64,000 nucleotides of DNA from Neorhizobium alkalisoli. GTDB taxonomy: Bacteria > Pseudomonadota > Alphaproteobacteria > Rhizobiales > Rhizobiaceae. The notes under the pieces are model-generated. The model made no database searches, was not told the origin of the DNA, and was given only the letters and a program-made list of their open reading frames with translations. The position numbers and the translations under genes are program-made. The stretch lies in assembly GCF_007829835.1 (NCBI RefSeq), contig NZ_VIWP01000013.1, positions 1 through 64,000 of the forward strand, read 5' to 3'. Below are positions 34,490 through 42,991 of the stretch, piece after piece (position 1 is the stretch's first letter; the number at the start of each line of letters is the position of its first letter).

Positions 34490-36273
34490 TAGATATTCCC
34501 GGCCGCGGCACTCATCGCAAAGGCAGTTGCCGGCAGAAGACCACCGAACCAGCCATTGCCGATGTGATAGGGCAGCGACATGCCCGTGTAGCGAATGCGG
34601 GTCGGGAACAGTTCGACCAGCAGCGCCGCGATCGGGCCATAGACCATCGTCACATAGACGACGAGGACGAACAGGACGGCGATCGTGCCGATCCAGTTCA
34701 CCCGGGCCGGATCTGCCGTCATGCTGAAGGCCCCGCCATTGGCGATGGCATAGACCGGCATGTCGGTCACGCCTGTCGCTTCCTGCGAGGTCAGCAGCTT
34801 CTGCGAGACGAGGTCGGCGGCCGGAACCATCGTCTTGTCGCCACTCCGAACGGCAGCGGCATTGAGGCCGAGCTCCGGGTTGGCCGCAATGAAGGCATCG
34901 AGCTTCGAATCCGGCACTTTGACGGTGGCCCGCTTCAGGGGATAGCCGGCATCGTGGAGCGCGACATTGATGCCCTTTTCAAGCGCGCCCTGCTTGGCCT
35001 TGGCATCGGCACCCGCTGCAATCGCATCGAAGCTGGTAACGGTCTTGTCGCCGATCTTGACGGTCGCCGGCTGGCCTGCAGGTCCGGGTACGATTTCATA
35101 AGGCACCGAATTGCGGGTCAGGAATGACGTGGCAATGTCGCAGGAATTGGTGAACTTTGAAGTTCCGGTCGGATTGAACTGGAATTTGCAGTCCGCCGGA
35201 TCCGCCGTCACGGTTGCCTTGATCGTTGCCTGCGCCTCGGCAAGCGCCGGGTTGGCCATTGCCGTCATCGCCTTGAACAGCGGCATATAGGTGACCGCCG
35301 CAATCAGCAGGCCGGCCATGATGATCGGCTTGCGACCGATCTTGTCCGACAGCGAACCGAAGATCACGAAAAACGGCGTGCCGAGGAAGAGTGCAATCGC
35401 GACCATGATATTGGCCGACTGCAGATCAACCTTCAGCACGTTCTGCAGGAAGAAAAGCGCATAGAACTGACCGCCATACCAGACGACAGCCTGGCCCATC
35501 GTCGCGCCGAGCAGGGCGATGATCGCGATCTTGGCATTCCGCCACTGGCCGAAGGCTTCGGTGAGCGGCGCCTTGGAGCCCTTGCCCTCTGCCTTCATCT
35601 TCTGGAAGGCGGGCGATTCGTTCATCTTCACGCGGATCCAGACGGAGACGCCGAGAAGCACGACCGAAACCAGGAACGGAATGCGCCATCCCCAGTCGGC
35701 AAAGGCGGCATTGCCCATGATCGATTGCACGAAGACGATGACGATCAGCGACAGGAACAGACCGAGCGTTGCCGTGGTCTGGATCCAGGACGTGAAATAA
35801 CCACGCCGGCCATGCGGTGCATGTTCGGCAACATAGGTGGCCGCACCGCCATATTCGCCGCCGAGCGCCAGGCCCTGGAGAATACGCAGCACGATCAGGA
35901 TGATCGGTGCCGCAATGCCGATCGTCGCGGCACCGGGCAGGATACCGACGAGGAACGTCGACAGACCCATGATCAGAATGGTGATGAGGAACGTATATTT
36001 GCGTCCGACAAGATCGCCCAGTCGACCGAAGACAAGCGCCCCGAACGGCCGCACCAGAAAGCCGGCCGCGAATGCGAGAAGCGTGAAGATATTGCGCGTT
36101 GCTTCGGGATACTGGGTGAAATAGGTGGCGCCGATATAGGTCGCCAGCGAACCATAAAGATAGAAGTCATACCATTCGAATACGGTGCCTAGCGAAGAGG
36201 CGAAGATGACTTTCTTCTCCTCCCGCGTCATGGGGCCAGCCTTTGTGACGGCCGCCGATGCGACGTTTGCCAT
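34390..36273 (-). CDS. MFS transporter, MHS (metabolite:H+ symport) type, with a large extracytoplasmic insert
   Basis: A 627-residue protein. The MHS signature is clear: GTVFEWYDFYLYG, FLVRPFGALVFGRLGD, QGLALGGEYGGAATYVAE and a matching C-terminal half (VYGPIAALLVELFPTRIRYTGMSL). Family members are usually about 430-450 residues; the excess is one segment from about 340 to 525 between membrane helices, soluble-looking with two cysteines (362 and 378). The substrate, perhaps an organic acid or osmolyte, is not shown. A perfect 18-base palindrome lies upstream at 36412-36429. Confidence 0.88.
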   Translation of the reverse strand: MANVASAAVTKAGPMTREEKKVIFASSLGTVFEWYDFYLYGSLATYIGATYFTQYPEATRNIFTLLAFAAGFLVRPFGALVFGRLGDLVGRKYTFLITILIMGLSTFLVGILPGAATIGIAAPIILIVLRILQGLALGGEYGGAATYVAEHAPHGRRGYFTSWIQTTATLGLFLSLIVIVFVQSIMGNAAFADWGWRIPFLVSVVLLGVSVWIRVKMNESPAFQKMKAEGKGSKAPLTEAFGQWRNAKIAIIALLGATMGQAVVWYGGQFYALFFLQNVLKVDLQSANIMVAIALFLGTPFFVIFGSLSDKIGRKPIIMAGLLIAAVTYMPLFKAMTAMANPALAEAQATIKATVTADPADCKFQFNPTGTSKFTNSCDIATSFLTRNSVPYEIVPGPAGQPATVKIGDKTVTSFDAIAAGADAKAKQGALEKGINVALHDAGYPLKRATVKVPDSKLDAFIAANPELGLNAAAVRSGDKTMVPAADLVSQKLLTSQEATGVTDMPVYAIANGGAFSMTADPARVNWIGTIAVLFVLVVYVTMVYGPIAALLVELFPTRIRYTGMSLPYHIGNGWFGGLLPATAFAMSAAAGNIYYGLWYPIVFATITLVIGLIFLPETKDRDISAD

Positions 36274-36777
36274 TGTCGTCCTCCCAACAAGGTGAAACTG
36301 CCCGCTTCCTCTCCCGGTCCCTCCCGGCCGAAAGATTGGTCGCGCAATGGCTGAGAGTGACAGAATTCGGGACGCCCGATGAGAGATGCTTTGGGATTAT
36401 GACTTTCGTCTAATGCCACCTGTGGCATTCATCGTCGGCAAAGCCTCACGCGAAGATCGCACATCCTCGATCAGCGGCCGGTGCGACAGCTTGACTCGCG
36501 CCAAAAATCTTCTAAACAGCTTTGCGAACGGAAAGACACCCATGCGCGCCTGTGGCTATCACATCGCTATATCCGCCCTGCCGGCACACCATGCCGGGCA
36601 GCGGGCAGGTTTTTCCGCTTTCTCCAAAACCACGGCCAAAACGACGACGAAAATTATCGTCTGACGTCTCTGGCCCGCCGCTCTCTCCCCGGCAAGGCCG
36701 GGGACAAGGAACACCGCGATACCATCCGCGGCTTCCCCCTCACCAAACCGAGGAGAGACAGAAAAGAGAGCAAGACA
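36274..36777. promoter_or_regulatory. Divergent control region between the MHS transporter and asd
   Basis: About 500 bases without a gene. It holds the palindrome AATGCCACCTGTGGCATT at 36412-36429, a TTGACT at 36491-36496 that could be a -35 element for asd, and ribosome sites next to both genes. No good -10 is seen near that hexamer. Confidence 0.5.
36412..36429. promoter_or_regulatory. Operator-like palindrome
   Basis: AATGCCAC-CT-GTGGCATT: eight-base arms fully complementary around two bases. It lies 139 bases from the transporter start and 349 from asd. The cognate regulator is unknown. Confidence 0.5.
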
Positions 36778-37812
36778 ATGGGTTTCAAGATCGCAATCGC
36801 CGGTGCAACCGGCAATGTCGGCAGGGAAATGCTGAACATCCTCGCTGAACGGGGTTTTCCGGCAGACGAAGTCGTGGCACTGGCCTCTGCCCGCTCCCAG
36901 GGCACCGAAGTCTCCTTCGGCGACAAGACCCTGAAGGTTTCCAACCTCGAGAACTACGATTTTTCCGATACCGACATTTGCCTCATGTCGGCTGGCGGCG
37001 ATATTTCCAAGAAGTGGTCGCCGAAGATCGGCGCGCAGGGCTGCGTCGTGATCGACAACTCTTCCGCCTGGCGCTACGATTCCGAAGTTCCGCTGATCGT
37101 GCCGGAAGTGAATGCCGATGCCGTTGCCGGCTTCACCAAGAAGAACATCATCGCAAACCCGAATTGCTCGACCGCCCAGCTCGTCGTTGCGCTGAAGCCG
37201 CTGCATGACTTTGCCAAGATCAAGCGCGTCGTCGTCTCGACCTACCAGTCCGTTTCGGGCGCCGGCAAGGAAGGCATGGACGAGCTCTTCACCCAGACCC
37301 GCGCCGTCTTCGTCGCCGATCCGGTCGAAGCCAAGAAGTTCACCAAGCGCATCGCCTTCAACGTCATCCCGCATATCGATGTCTTCATGGAAGACGGTTA
37401 TACGAAGGAAGAGTGGAAGGTTCTGGCCGAAACCAAGAAGATGCTCGACCCGAAGATCAAGGTAACCTGCACCGCCGTGCGCGTTCCGGTCTTCATCGGC
37501 CATTCGGAATCGGTCAATATCGAGTTCGAGAACGAGATCACCGCCGATCAGGCCCGTGACATCCTGCGTGAAGCGCCGGGTTGCCTCGTCATCGACAAGC
37601 GCGAGAACGGCGGCTACATCACCCCGCTCGAATCGGCCGGCGAAGACGCAACCTATATTTCCCGTATCCGCGAAGATGCGACGGTCGAGAACGGCCTCAA
37701 CATCTGGGTCGTCTCCGACAACCTGCGCAAGGGTGCCGCACTCAATGCCATCCAGATCGCCGAACTTCTGGTCAACCGTGGGCTGGTAAAGCCGCGCAAG
37801 GCCGCCGCATAA
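36778..37812 (+). CDS. asd: Aspartate-semialdehyde dehydrogenase
   Basis: A 344-residue NADPH-dependent enzyme of the aspartate family (lysine, threonine, methionine and diaminopimelate). GATGNVGREML forms the nucleotide loop, the catalytic Cys130 sits in NPNCSTAQLV, and VSTYQSVSGAGKEGMDEL and the second half (TAVRVPVFIGHSE) are conserved. The ATG at 36778 has GAGAAAAGAGAG upstream. A terminator follows. Confidence 0.97.
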   Translation: MGFKIAIAGATGNVGREMLNILAERGFPADEVVALASARSQGTEVSFGDKTLKVSNLENYDFSDTDICLMSAGGDISKKWSPKIGAQGCVVIDNSSAWRYDSEVPLIVPEVNADAVAGFTKKNIIANPNCSTAQLVVALKPLHDFAKIKRVVVSTYQSVSGAGKEGMDELFTQTRAVFVADPVEAKKFTKRIAFNVIPHIDVFMEDGYTKEEWKVLAETKKMLDPKIKVTCTAVRVPVFIGHSESVNIEFENEITADQARDILREAPGCLVIDKRENGGYITPLESAGEDATYISRIREDATVENGLNIWVVSDNLRKGAALNAIQIAELLVNRGLVKPRKAAA

Positions 37813-37837
37813 GCGATTTCTTAAGCATGTTGGCCTA

Positions 37838-37866
37838 AACCCCGTCAGGAATGGCGGGGTTTTTGC
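37838..37866 (+). terminator. Terminator of asd
   Basis: AACCCCG pairs with CGGGGTT around a 12-base loop, followed by TTTTT. Confidence 0.85.
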
Positions 37867-38006
37867 TGGGGAGCGCCAAGCTTCACGAACAGTTCATGTA
37901 CGCTTGAGTTGCACTTGCCTGCAACCATCGCCATAAGGCCGATTGAGCAAATTTTACCGGGGGGCTTACGGCCGAGCGAGCCCGGTCCTGAGACGGGTTT
38001 GACCGC

Positions 38007-38819
38007 ATGAAGAAGAGTGTTCTGGCAGGATTGATCGCAATTGGCTGTATGGCCGCAACCTCGCCTGCGCTTGCAGCTCAATGCGGCAACGACAGTTCCG
38101 GTTTCGCCCGCTGGGTAGAGGACTTCAAGCAGACCGCGCCTTCCAACGGCATCAGCGCATCGGTCATCGATCGCGCCTTCGCAAACGTCGTTTACAACCG
38201 CCCGACGATCAGCGCCGACCGTGGTCAGAAGAGCTTCAAGCTTTCCTTCGATGAATTCATGAAGAAGCGCGGTGGCGCCGCCATCATCTCGCGCGGCAAG
38301 ACCATGAAGAATTCCAATGCCGCACTGTTTGCCGGCATCGAGCGCCGATTCGGCGTTCCGGCCGGCCCACTGATCGCGATCTGGGGCATGGAAACCGGTT
38401 TCGGCAGCTTCCTCGGTGACCAGCATACCCTGTCCGCCGTCACGACCCTTGCTTACGACTGCCGTCGCTCCGCATACTTCACCGAACAGCTTTATGCTGC
38501 CCTTCAGCTCGTTGCCCGCGGCGACCTGAGCCCGACCGCCCGCGGCGCGGCCCATGGCGAAATCGGCCAGACCCAGTTCCTGCCATTCAACGTCGTCCGC
38601 TTTGGCGCCGATGGCGACAATGACGGTCATATCGACCTGGTTCATTCGCGTGCCGACGCACTCGCATCCACCGCAAACTTCCTGAAGGGCCACGGATGGC
38701 GTGCCGGTGCCGGCTATCAGCAGGGCGAGCCGAACTTCGTCGCGATCCAGGGCTGGAACGCAGCCACGGTCTATCAGCAGGCCATCGCTTATATCGGCCA
38801 GCAGATCGACGGCAAGTAA
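38007..38819 (+). CDS. Lytic murein transglycosylase (SLT_2/MltB type)
   Basis: A 270-residue periplasmic protein. A signal peptide covers 1-24 (ends ALAA). The lysozyme-like domain has IAIWGMETGFGSFLGD with catalytic Glu129, and GEIGQTQFLPFNVVRFGADGDNDG further on. It cleaves peptidoglycan to anhydro-muropeptides. No peptidoglycan-binding domain is present. Confidence 0.93.
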   Translation: MKKSVLAGLIAIGCMAATSPALAAQCGNDSSGFARWVEDFKQTAPSNGISASVIDRAFANVVYNRPTISADRGQKSFKLSFDEFMKKRGGAAIISRGKTMKNSNAALFAGIERRFGVPAGPLIAIWGMETGFGSFLGDQHTLSAVTTLAYDCRRSAYFTEQLYAALQLVARGDLSPTARGAAHGEIGQTQFLPFNVVRFGADGDNDGHIDLVHSRADALASTANFLKGHGWRAGAGYQQGEPNFVAIQGWNAATVYQQAIAYIGQQIDGK

Positions 38820-38861
38820 GCCGCTTTCACCGGCTGGCCTTCCAGCCGGATAGGAAACAAA

Positions 38862-38908
38862 AACAAATGGCCGCAGCAGTGATGCCCACCGCTGCGGCCA
38901 TTTGTTTT
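38862..38908. terminator. Bidirectional terminator between the transglycosylase and carbonic anhydrase genes
   Basis: AACAAATGGCCGCAGC pairs with GCTGCGGCCATTTGTT around a 13-base loop; A and T runs at the ends serve both directions. Confidence 0.88.
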
Positions 38909-38924
38909 GAAACTTCGGTTCGGT

Positions 38925-39599
38925 TCAGATGGAGGCTTGCTCTTCCGCAGCGGTCTCTTCGCTGAGGCTGGGGCGAATGAAATCGCCCTTGTCGTTCATC
39001 ACCCACAATTCGCCGGTCGAGATATCGAACCAGGCGCCGTGAACGGCGAGATCGCCCTTCTCGCTGACAGCCTTGATGAAGGGGAATGTCTGCAGGTTGG
39101 CAATCGAATTGCGGATAGACACCCGCTCGAGGGCTGTCTGCCGCTCGGACTGGGTCATCAGGTCATTGCTCTGGATCTGTTCGGCAGCGGGCCGGACGAG
39201 ACCAATCCATTTGCCGATGAAATCACCCGGCGAAAGCGGCTTCATATCGAGATCGAGTGCCGCCTGAATGCCGCCACAGCGCCCGTGGCCCATGACAACG
39301 ATATTGTGGATCTTCAACACCTGTACCGCATATTCCAGCGCAGCCGATGTGCCATGGAACTGGCTGTCGGGCTCGTAGGGCGGCACCATGTTGGCGATAT
39401 TGCGGACCACGAAGAGCTCGCCGGGACCACAGTCGAAGATCGTCTCCGGCGCCGCGCGGGAATCGCAACAGGCAATGATCAGCGTATGCGGCGTCTGGCC
39501 TTTTTCGGCGAGGACACGGTAACGTTCGCGCTCGTCCGAATAGCGGCCGTCCATGAAGTTGCGATAGCCCGTCAGGAGCCTGTCTGGAAAATCCGTCAT
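38925..39599 (-). CDS. Beta-type carbonic anhydrase
   Basis: A 224-residue enzyme interconverting CO2 and bicarbonate. Zinc ligands appear in CCDSR (Cys44, with Asp46/Arg48 as the conserved dyad) and GHGRCGG (His105, Cys108). The ATG at 39599 gives the usual MTDFPDRLLTGYRNF start. Confidence 0.94.
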   Translation of the reverse strand: MTDFPDRLLTGYRNFMDGRYSDERERYRVLAEKGQTPHTLIIACCDSRAAPETIFDCGPGELFVVRNIANMVPPYEPDSQFHGTSAALEYAVQVLKIHNIVVMGHGRCGGIQAALDLDMKPLSPGDFIGKWIGLVRPAAEQIQSNDLMTQSERQTALERVSIRNSIANLQTFPFIKAVSEKGDLAVHGAWFDISTGELWVMNDKGDFIRPSLSEETAAEEQASI

Positions 39600-39828
39600 G
39601 CGCCCACGATTATAGCGGCGGCTGGGGAATATCAACGTCCTTGTTCCTGCGCGGGAAAACCCGCCGCGCCACAATTAAATAATTAACAACCAAAAGATGA
39701 AAAGAACAACCTTAAATTATTGAATAGAAATAGAGTTTCTAAAAGAATAAATCCCATTAATTTTAAGGATTTTGTAAATTAAATTTATAGATAGTGCGGG
39801 TCGGCAAGTTTGGGAGGAGGTACTCGTT
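39600..39828. promoter_or_regulatory. AT-rich region upstream of the chemoreceptor gene
   Basis: Bases 39670-39790 are the most A/T-rich part of the window outside the island, with several TTAA groups. No exact TTAA-N7-TTAA (CtrA) site is found. It probably holds the chemoreceptor promoter. Confidence 0.45.
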
Positions 39829-39900
39829 ATGACGGCGGGCTCCATTGCCATGTCCTCACGCTATCTCCAACGGATGATGTCACCCGCTTCAGCGCATTGA
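39829..39900 (+). CDS. Leader peptide ORF (23 residues) before the chemoreceptor
   Basis: An ATG with the strong ribosome site GGAGGAGGT 7 bases upstream opens 23 codons (MTAGSIAMSSRYLQRMMSP and ASAH) and stops 46 bases before the chemoreceptor ATG. The site is stronger than that of the chemoreceptor itself. The peptide has no known relative that I recognise; it could couple or control translation downstream. Confidence 0.55.
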   Translation: MTAGSIAMSSRYLQRMMSPASAH

Positions 39901-39945
39901 CGCTGACCGATGGTGACGTTGCCACACACCATCCGGAGCCCCCGA

Positions 39946-41874
39946 ATGAACTTTCTTCAGAATGCAAAGATACGGACCAAGATTGTTTCCGTCATCGCAC
40001 TGATGGGCATCATTTCTATTGCAGGACTGGCCTATGTCAGTGCCCAGTTCAAAAGCGCCGACAACCGTTACTCGGATTTTCTTGCGCATGAAAGCATGGC
40101 CGCCATGCTGAACGCGCGCGCCACCGGCGGGCTTCTGCAACTCGGCTTTCAGCTTGGTCTCGTTCTGATCAAGGATCCCGGCTCTCCGGAATTCGCAGCC
40201 TCACTGAAGATCTACACGGATAACTTTGCGCTGATGAAGGAGCGCATTGCAAAGACCGGCGAGCTTGTCGATGCGCGGGCAAAGCCGGCATCCGAAATGC
40301 TCGCCGCCGTCAACGCCTTCGACCAGCGCGCCCAGCAGGTAATCGCCCTGGCACAGGCCGGCAAGCGCGAGGAAGCCTCGAAGCTGATGCTGCAGGTCGG
40401 CAACGAGCTGACGGCCATCCTGCCACTTTTCGCCGGCGGCAATGATCAGCTGATCAAGCAGCTGGAGACGGGCACGACGGCGCTCCGCAACGAAACGAAC
40501 AACACGATCGTGACTGGCCTCGTCCTGATGGGTGTTGCGCTCGTTGCCATCATTCTTCTTGGTCTTTATGTCGCCTCGCGCGGCATCACGCTGCCGATCA
40601 ATCGTCTGCAGGAACGGATGGCATCGCTGGCATCGGGTGAGACCAGCCAGGAAATCCAGGGCGTCGACCGCAAGGACGAACTGGGCCAGATGGCAGCGGC
40701 TGTCGCCGTCTTCCGCGACAATGCCGTGGAGCGCGTACGCCTCGAAAACGAAGCTGACGAAGGACGCAGCCTGTCGGAACGCGAAACCCGTGCTCGTGAA
40801 GCCGCCAAGGCGAAGGACGCCGCCGACACGAAGGCAGCCGTCGATGCGCTTGCCCTCGGCCTCTCCCGCTTGTCGGACGGTGATGTTTCCTACCGCATCT
40901 CCGACCCCTTCGTCGATCATCTGGACGAGCTGCGCCAGAGCTTCAATGCATCGCTTGAAAAACTGCATGCAGCACTCAGCGAAGTCGGCAAAAATGCCGG
41001 TGTGATCAACTCGGGCGCATCGGAAATCCGCAGCGCCGCAGACGATCTCGCACGCCGTACCGAACAGCAGGCCGCTTCTCTTGAAGAAACCGCGGCTGCC
41101 CTCGAGCAAATCACCACCACGGTGCGCGATTCTACCAAGCGCGCCGAGGAAGTCAGCTCTCTCGTGGAACGCACCCGTACCGGCGCCGAAAAGTCCGGTA
41201 CTGTAGTTCGCAATGCCGTCGCCGCCATGAACGAGATTGCAAAATCCTCCGGCGAAATCGGCAATATCATCGGCGTCATCGACGATATCGCCTTCCAGAC
41301 CAATCTTCTGGCCTTGAACGCGGGTGTCGAAGCGGCGCGTGCCGGTGAAGCCGGCAAGGGTTTTGCCGTCGTCGCCCAGGAAGTGCGCGAACTGGCCCAG
41401 CGTTCGGCCAATGCCGCCAAGGAGATCAAGCAGTTGATCGACACGTCGGAGGCGCAGGTCCGCAGGGGTGTCGATCTCGTCGACGAAACCGGTGACGCGC
41501 TCGTCCAGATCGACCGTGAAGTCACCGAGATCGCCGGACACGTTCGCGCAATCGTCGAAGCTGCACGTGAACAGTCGACCGGCATTCAGGAGATCAACAC
41601 CGCGGTCAACACCATGGACCAGGGCACCCAGCAGAACGCTGCCATGGTCGAAGAAAGCAATGCCGCAAGCCATAACCTTGCGACGGAAGCCGAATCGCTG
41701 AACGCGCTGCTGGCCCAGTTCACACTTTCGGGCAATGGCCGGTCATCGGCACCGGTCGCAAGGCCGCGGCCGGTCGCTTCGGCACCATCCGCTCCTGCTC
41801 CGGTACGGCGTGCGCCGGTTCCGGTCAGCATGGGCAATACGGCTGTCGCCTCGAAGGATTGGGAAGAGTTTTGA
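39946..41874 (+). CDS. Methyl-accepting chemotaxis protein
   Basis: A 642-residue chemoreceptor. Membrane segments at about 12-32 and 188-210 flank a roughly 155-residue all-helical sensor domain (four-helix-bundle-like). HAMP follows at about 211-262, a second HAMP-like stretch (GLSRLSDGDVSYRI), and the cytoplasmic signalling hairpin with FQTNLLALNAGVEAARAGEAG as its tip motif (20-residue limit observed here by omission of flanks). The C-terminal DWEEF resembles the CheR/CheB-docking pentapeptide. The ligand is unknown. Confidence 0.95.
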   Translation: MNFLQNAKIRTKIVSVIALMGIISIAGLAYVSAQFKSADNRYSDFLAHESMAAMLNARATGGLLQLGFQLGLVLIKDPGSPEFAASLKIYTDNFALMKERIAKTGELVDARAKPASEMLAAVNAFDQRAQQVIALAQAGKREEASKLMLQVGNELTAILPLFAGGNDQLIKQLETGTTALRNETNNTIVTGLVLMGVALVAIILLGLYVASRGITLPINRLQERMASLASGETSQEIQGVDRKDELGQMAAAVAVFRDNAVERVRLENEADEGRSLSERETRAREAAKAKDAADTKAAVDALALGLSRLSDGDVSYRISDPFVDHLDELRQSFNASLEKLHAALSEVGKNAGVINSGASEIRSAADDLARRTEQQAASLEETAAALEQITTTVRDSTKRAEEVSSLVERTRTGAEKSGTVVRNAVAAMNEIAKSSGEIGNIIGVIDDIAFQTNLLALNAGVEAARAGEAGKGFAVVAQEVRELAQRSANAAKEIKQLIDTSEAQVRRGVDLVDETGDALVQIDREVTEIAGHVRAIVEAAREQSTGIQEINTAVNTMDQGTQQNAAMVEESNAASHNLATEAESLNALLAQFTLSGNGRSSAPVARPRPVASAPSAPAPVRRAPVPVSMGNTAVASKDWEEF

Positions 41875-41925
41875 TCTGACCTTATCGGAGAAGTCCGTCA
41901 GCGCGGGCTCTCCCTGAAAGCGATC

Positions 41926-41957
41926 CATGCAGCCCGGAAACGGGCTGCATCTGTTTT
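41926..41957 (+). terminator. Terminator between the chemoreceptor and pdxY
   Basis: ATGCAGCCCG (41927-41936), loop GAAA, CGGGCTGCAT (41941-41950) then CTGTTTT. Confidence 0.88.
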
Positions 41958-42828
41958 AACGCTTGAGTTTCTGCAGCGGATGCACCAGCCGGCGCATCTG
42001 AACCATAGCCATCGGCGAGGAAAGGCTGGAGGAATCGGTTTCCAGCGTCAGTTCATCGCTGCCGCGCTTGGCCGTACGCGCCAGCACCTCGAAGACGCTG
42101 GCGGTCGAAAGCTGCAGCGCCTTTTCCTCATCCATGCCGGACAATATGCGCGCCGTGAAAACGGCCGACAGAAGGTCGCCAAGCCCGTTCGGCGGATTGT
42201 CGACAAGCCGATGCTCGGCGAGGAGTGCATGATTGCCGCTGAGATAAAGATTGCCGGTGCCGCCGGCCATCATCGGAACGGCGGAGGTGACCAGCAGGCG
42301 CGGCGGGCCGAGCGCAACGGCCGCGTCCATGATTGCTGCATTCGTATCCAATGGTGCTCCGGAAAGCCAGGCAAGCTCATAACGGTTCGGCGTGGCAATG
42401 GTCGCGAGCGGAAGAAGCTCGTCGCGGATCGCTTCGGCCGTCGGCTGAGGAATGTAGAGACCACCGAAATCACCCATGACGGGATCGCAGACGTAAAGCA
42501 GATCCGGATTGCGTTCCTTGAGCGCGCGAATGAGCCGCGCCACCGATCGTGGCTGGGCGACATTGCCGAAATAACCGGTCAGCACCGCCTTCACTTCTCC
42601 GAGCCATGGCGCCCGGATGAGATCATCTATAGCCTTGTCGAAATCCGATTCGGGAAAAATCATCCGGGTGGAAGGACCGTGGCCAGGATGCCAGGGGAGG
42701 ACGATGGTCGGCAGGGCCCAGACAGGAAAACCAAGTGTCTCGAGCGCAAAGACCGCTGCTCGATTGCCGACGGAACCACGCACAACATGGCTCGAAATGA
42801 CGATCACGGCGCCGGGCTTGTCCTGCAT
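41956..42828 (-). CDS. pdxY: Pyridoxal kinase
   Basis: A 290-residue ribokinase-fold enzyme that phosphorylates pyridoxal in vitamin B6 salvage. ISSHVVRGSVGNRAAVFALE at the N-terminus and DPVMGDFGGLY and NPPNGLGDLLSAVF (catalytic GTGD-like loop) are typical of PdxY. The ATG at 42828 follows directly from the family start. Divergent from gdhB. Confidence 0.94.
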   Translation of the reverse strand: MQDKPGAVIVISSHVVRGSVGNRAAVFALETLGFPVWALPTIVLPWHPGHGPSTRMIFPESDFDKAIDDLIRAPWLGEVKAVLTGYFGNVAQPRSVARLIRALKERNPDLLYVCDPVMGDFGGLYIPQPTAEAIRDELLPLATIATPNRYELAWLSGAPLDTNAAIMDAAVALGPPRLLVTSAVPMMAGGTGNLYLSGNHALLAEHRLVDNPPNGLGDLLSAVFTARILSGMDEEKALQLSTASVFEVLARTAKRGSDELTLETDSSSLSSPMAMVQMRRLVHPLQKLKR

Positions 42829-42991
42829 GACTTACACTGCTTTCGACTGGTTTTGGTCTTTTGATAGGTCTTGCCGACCACATGTCAACAAGCCGTGACG
42901 ATAGAATGACAGGCTGACGCGACCTGATGGCCGGCAAGCGTGACAGCTGCCGCGATTTATCGCAATTTAGAAAAAACGATGGGAGAGACGA

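Noticed and set aside
40201..41673. Antisense frame (490 codons) opposite the chemoreceptor gene
   Set aside because: Mirror of a repetitive coiled-coil coding region; low-complexity product.
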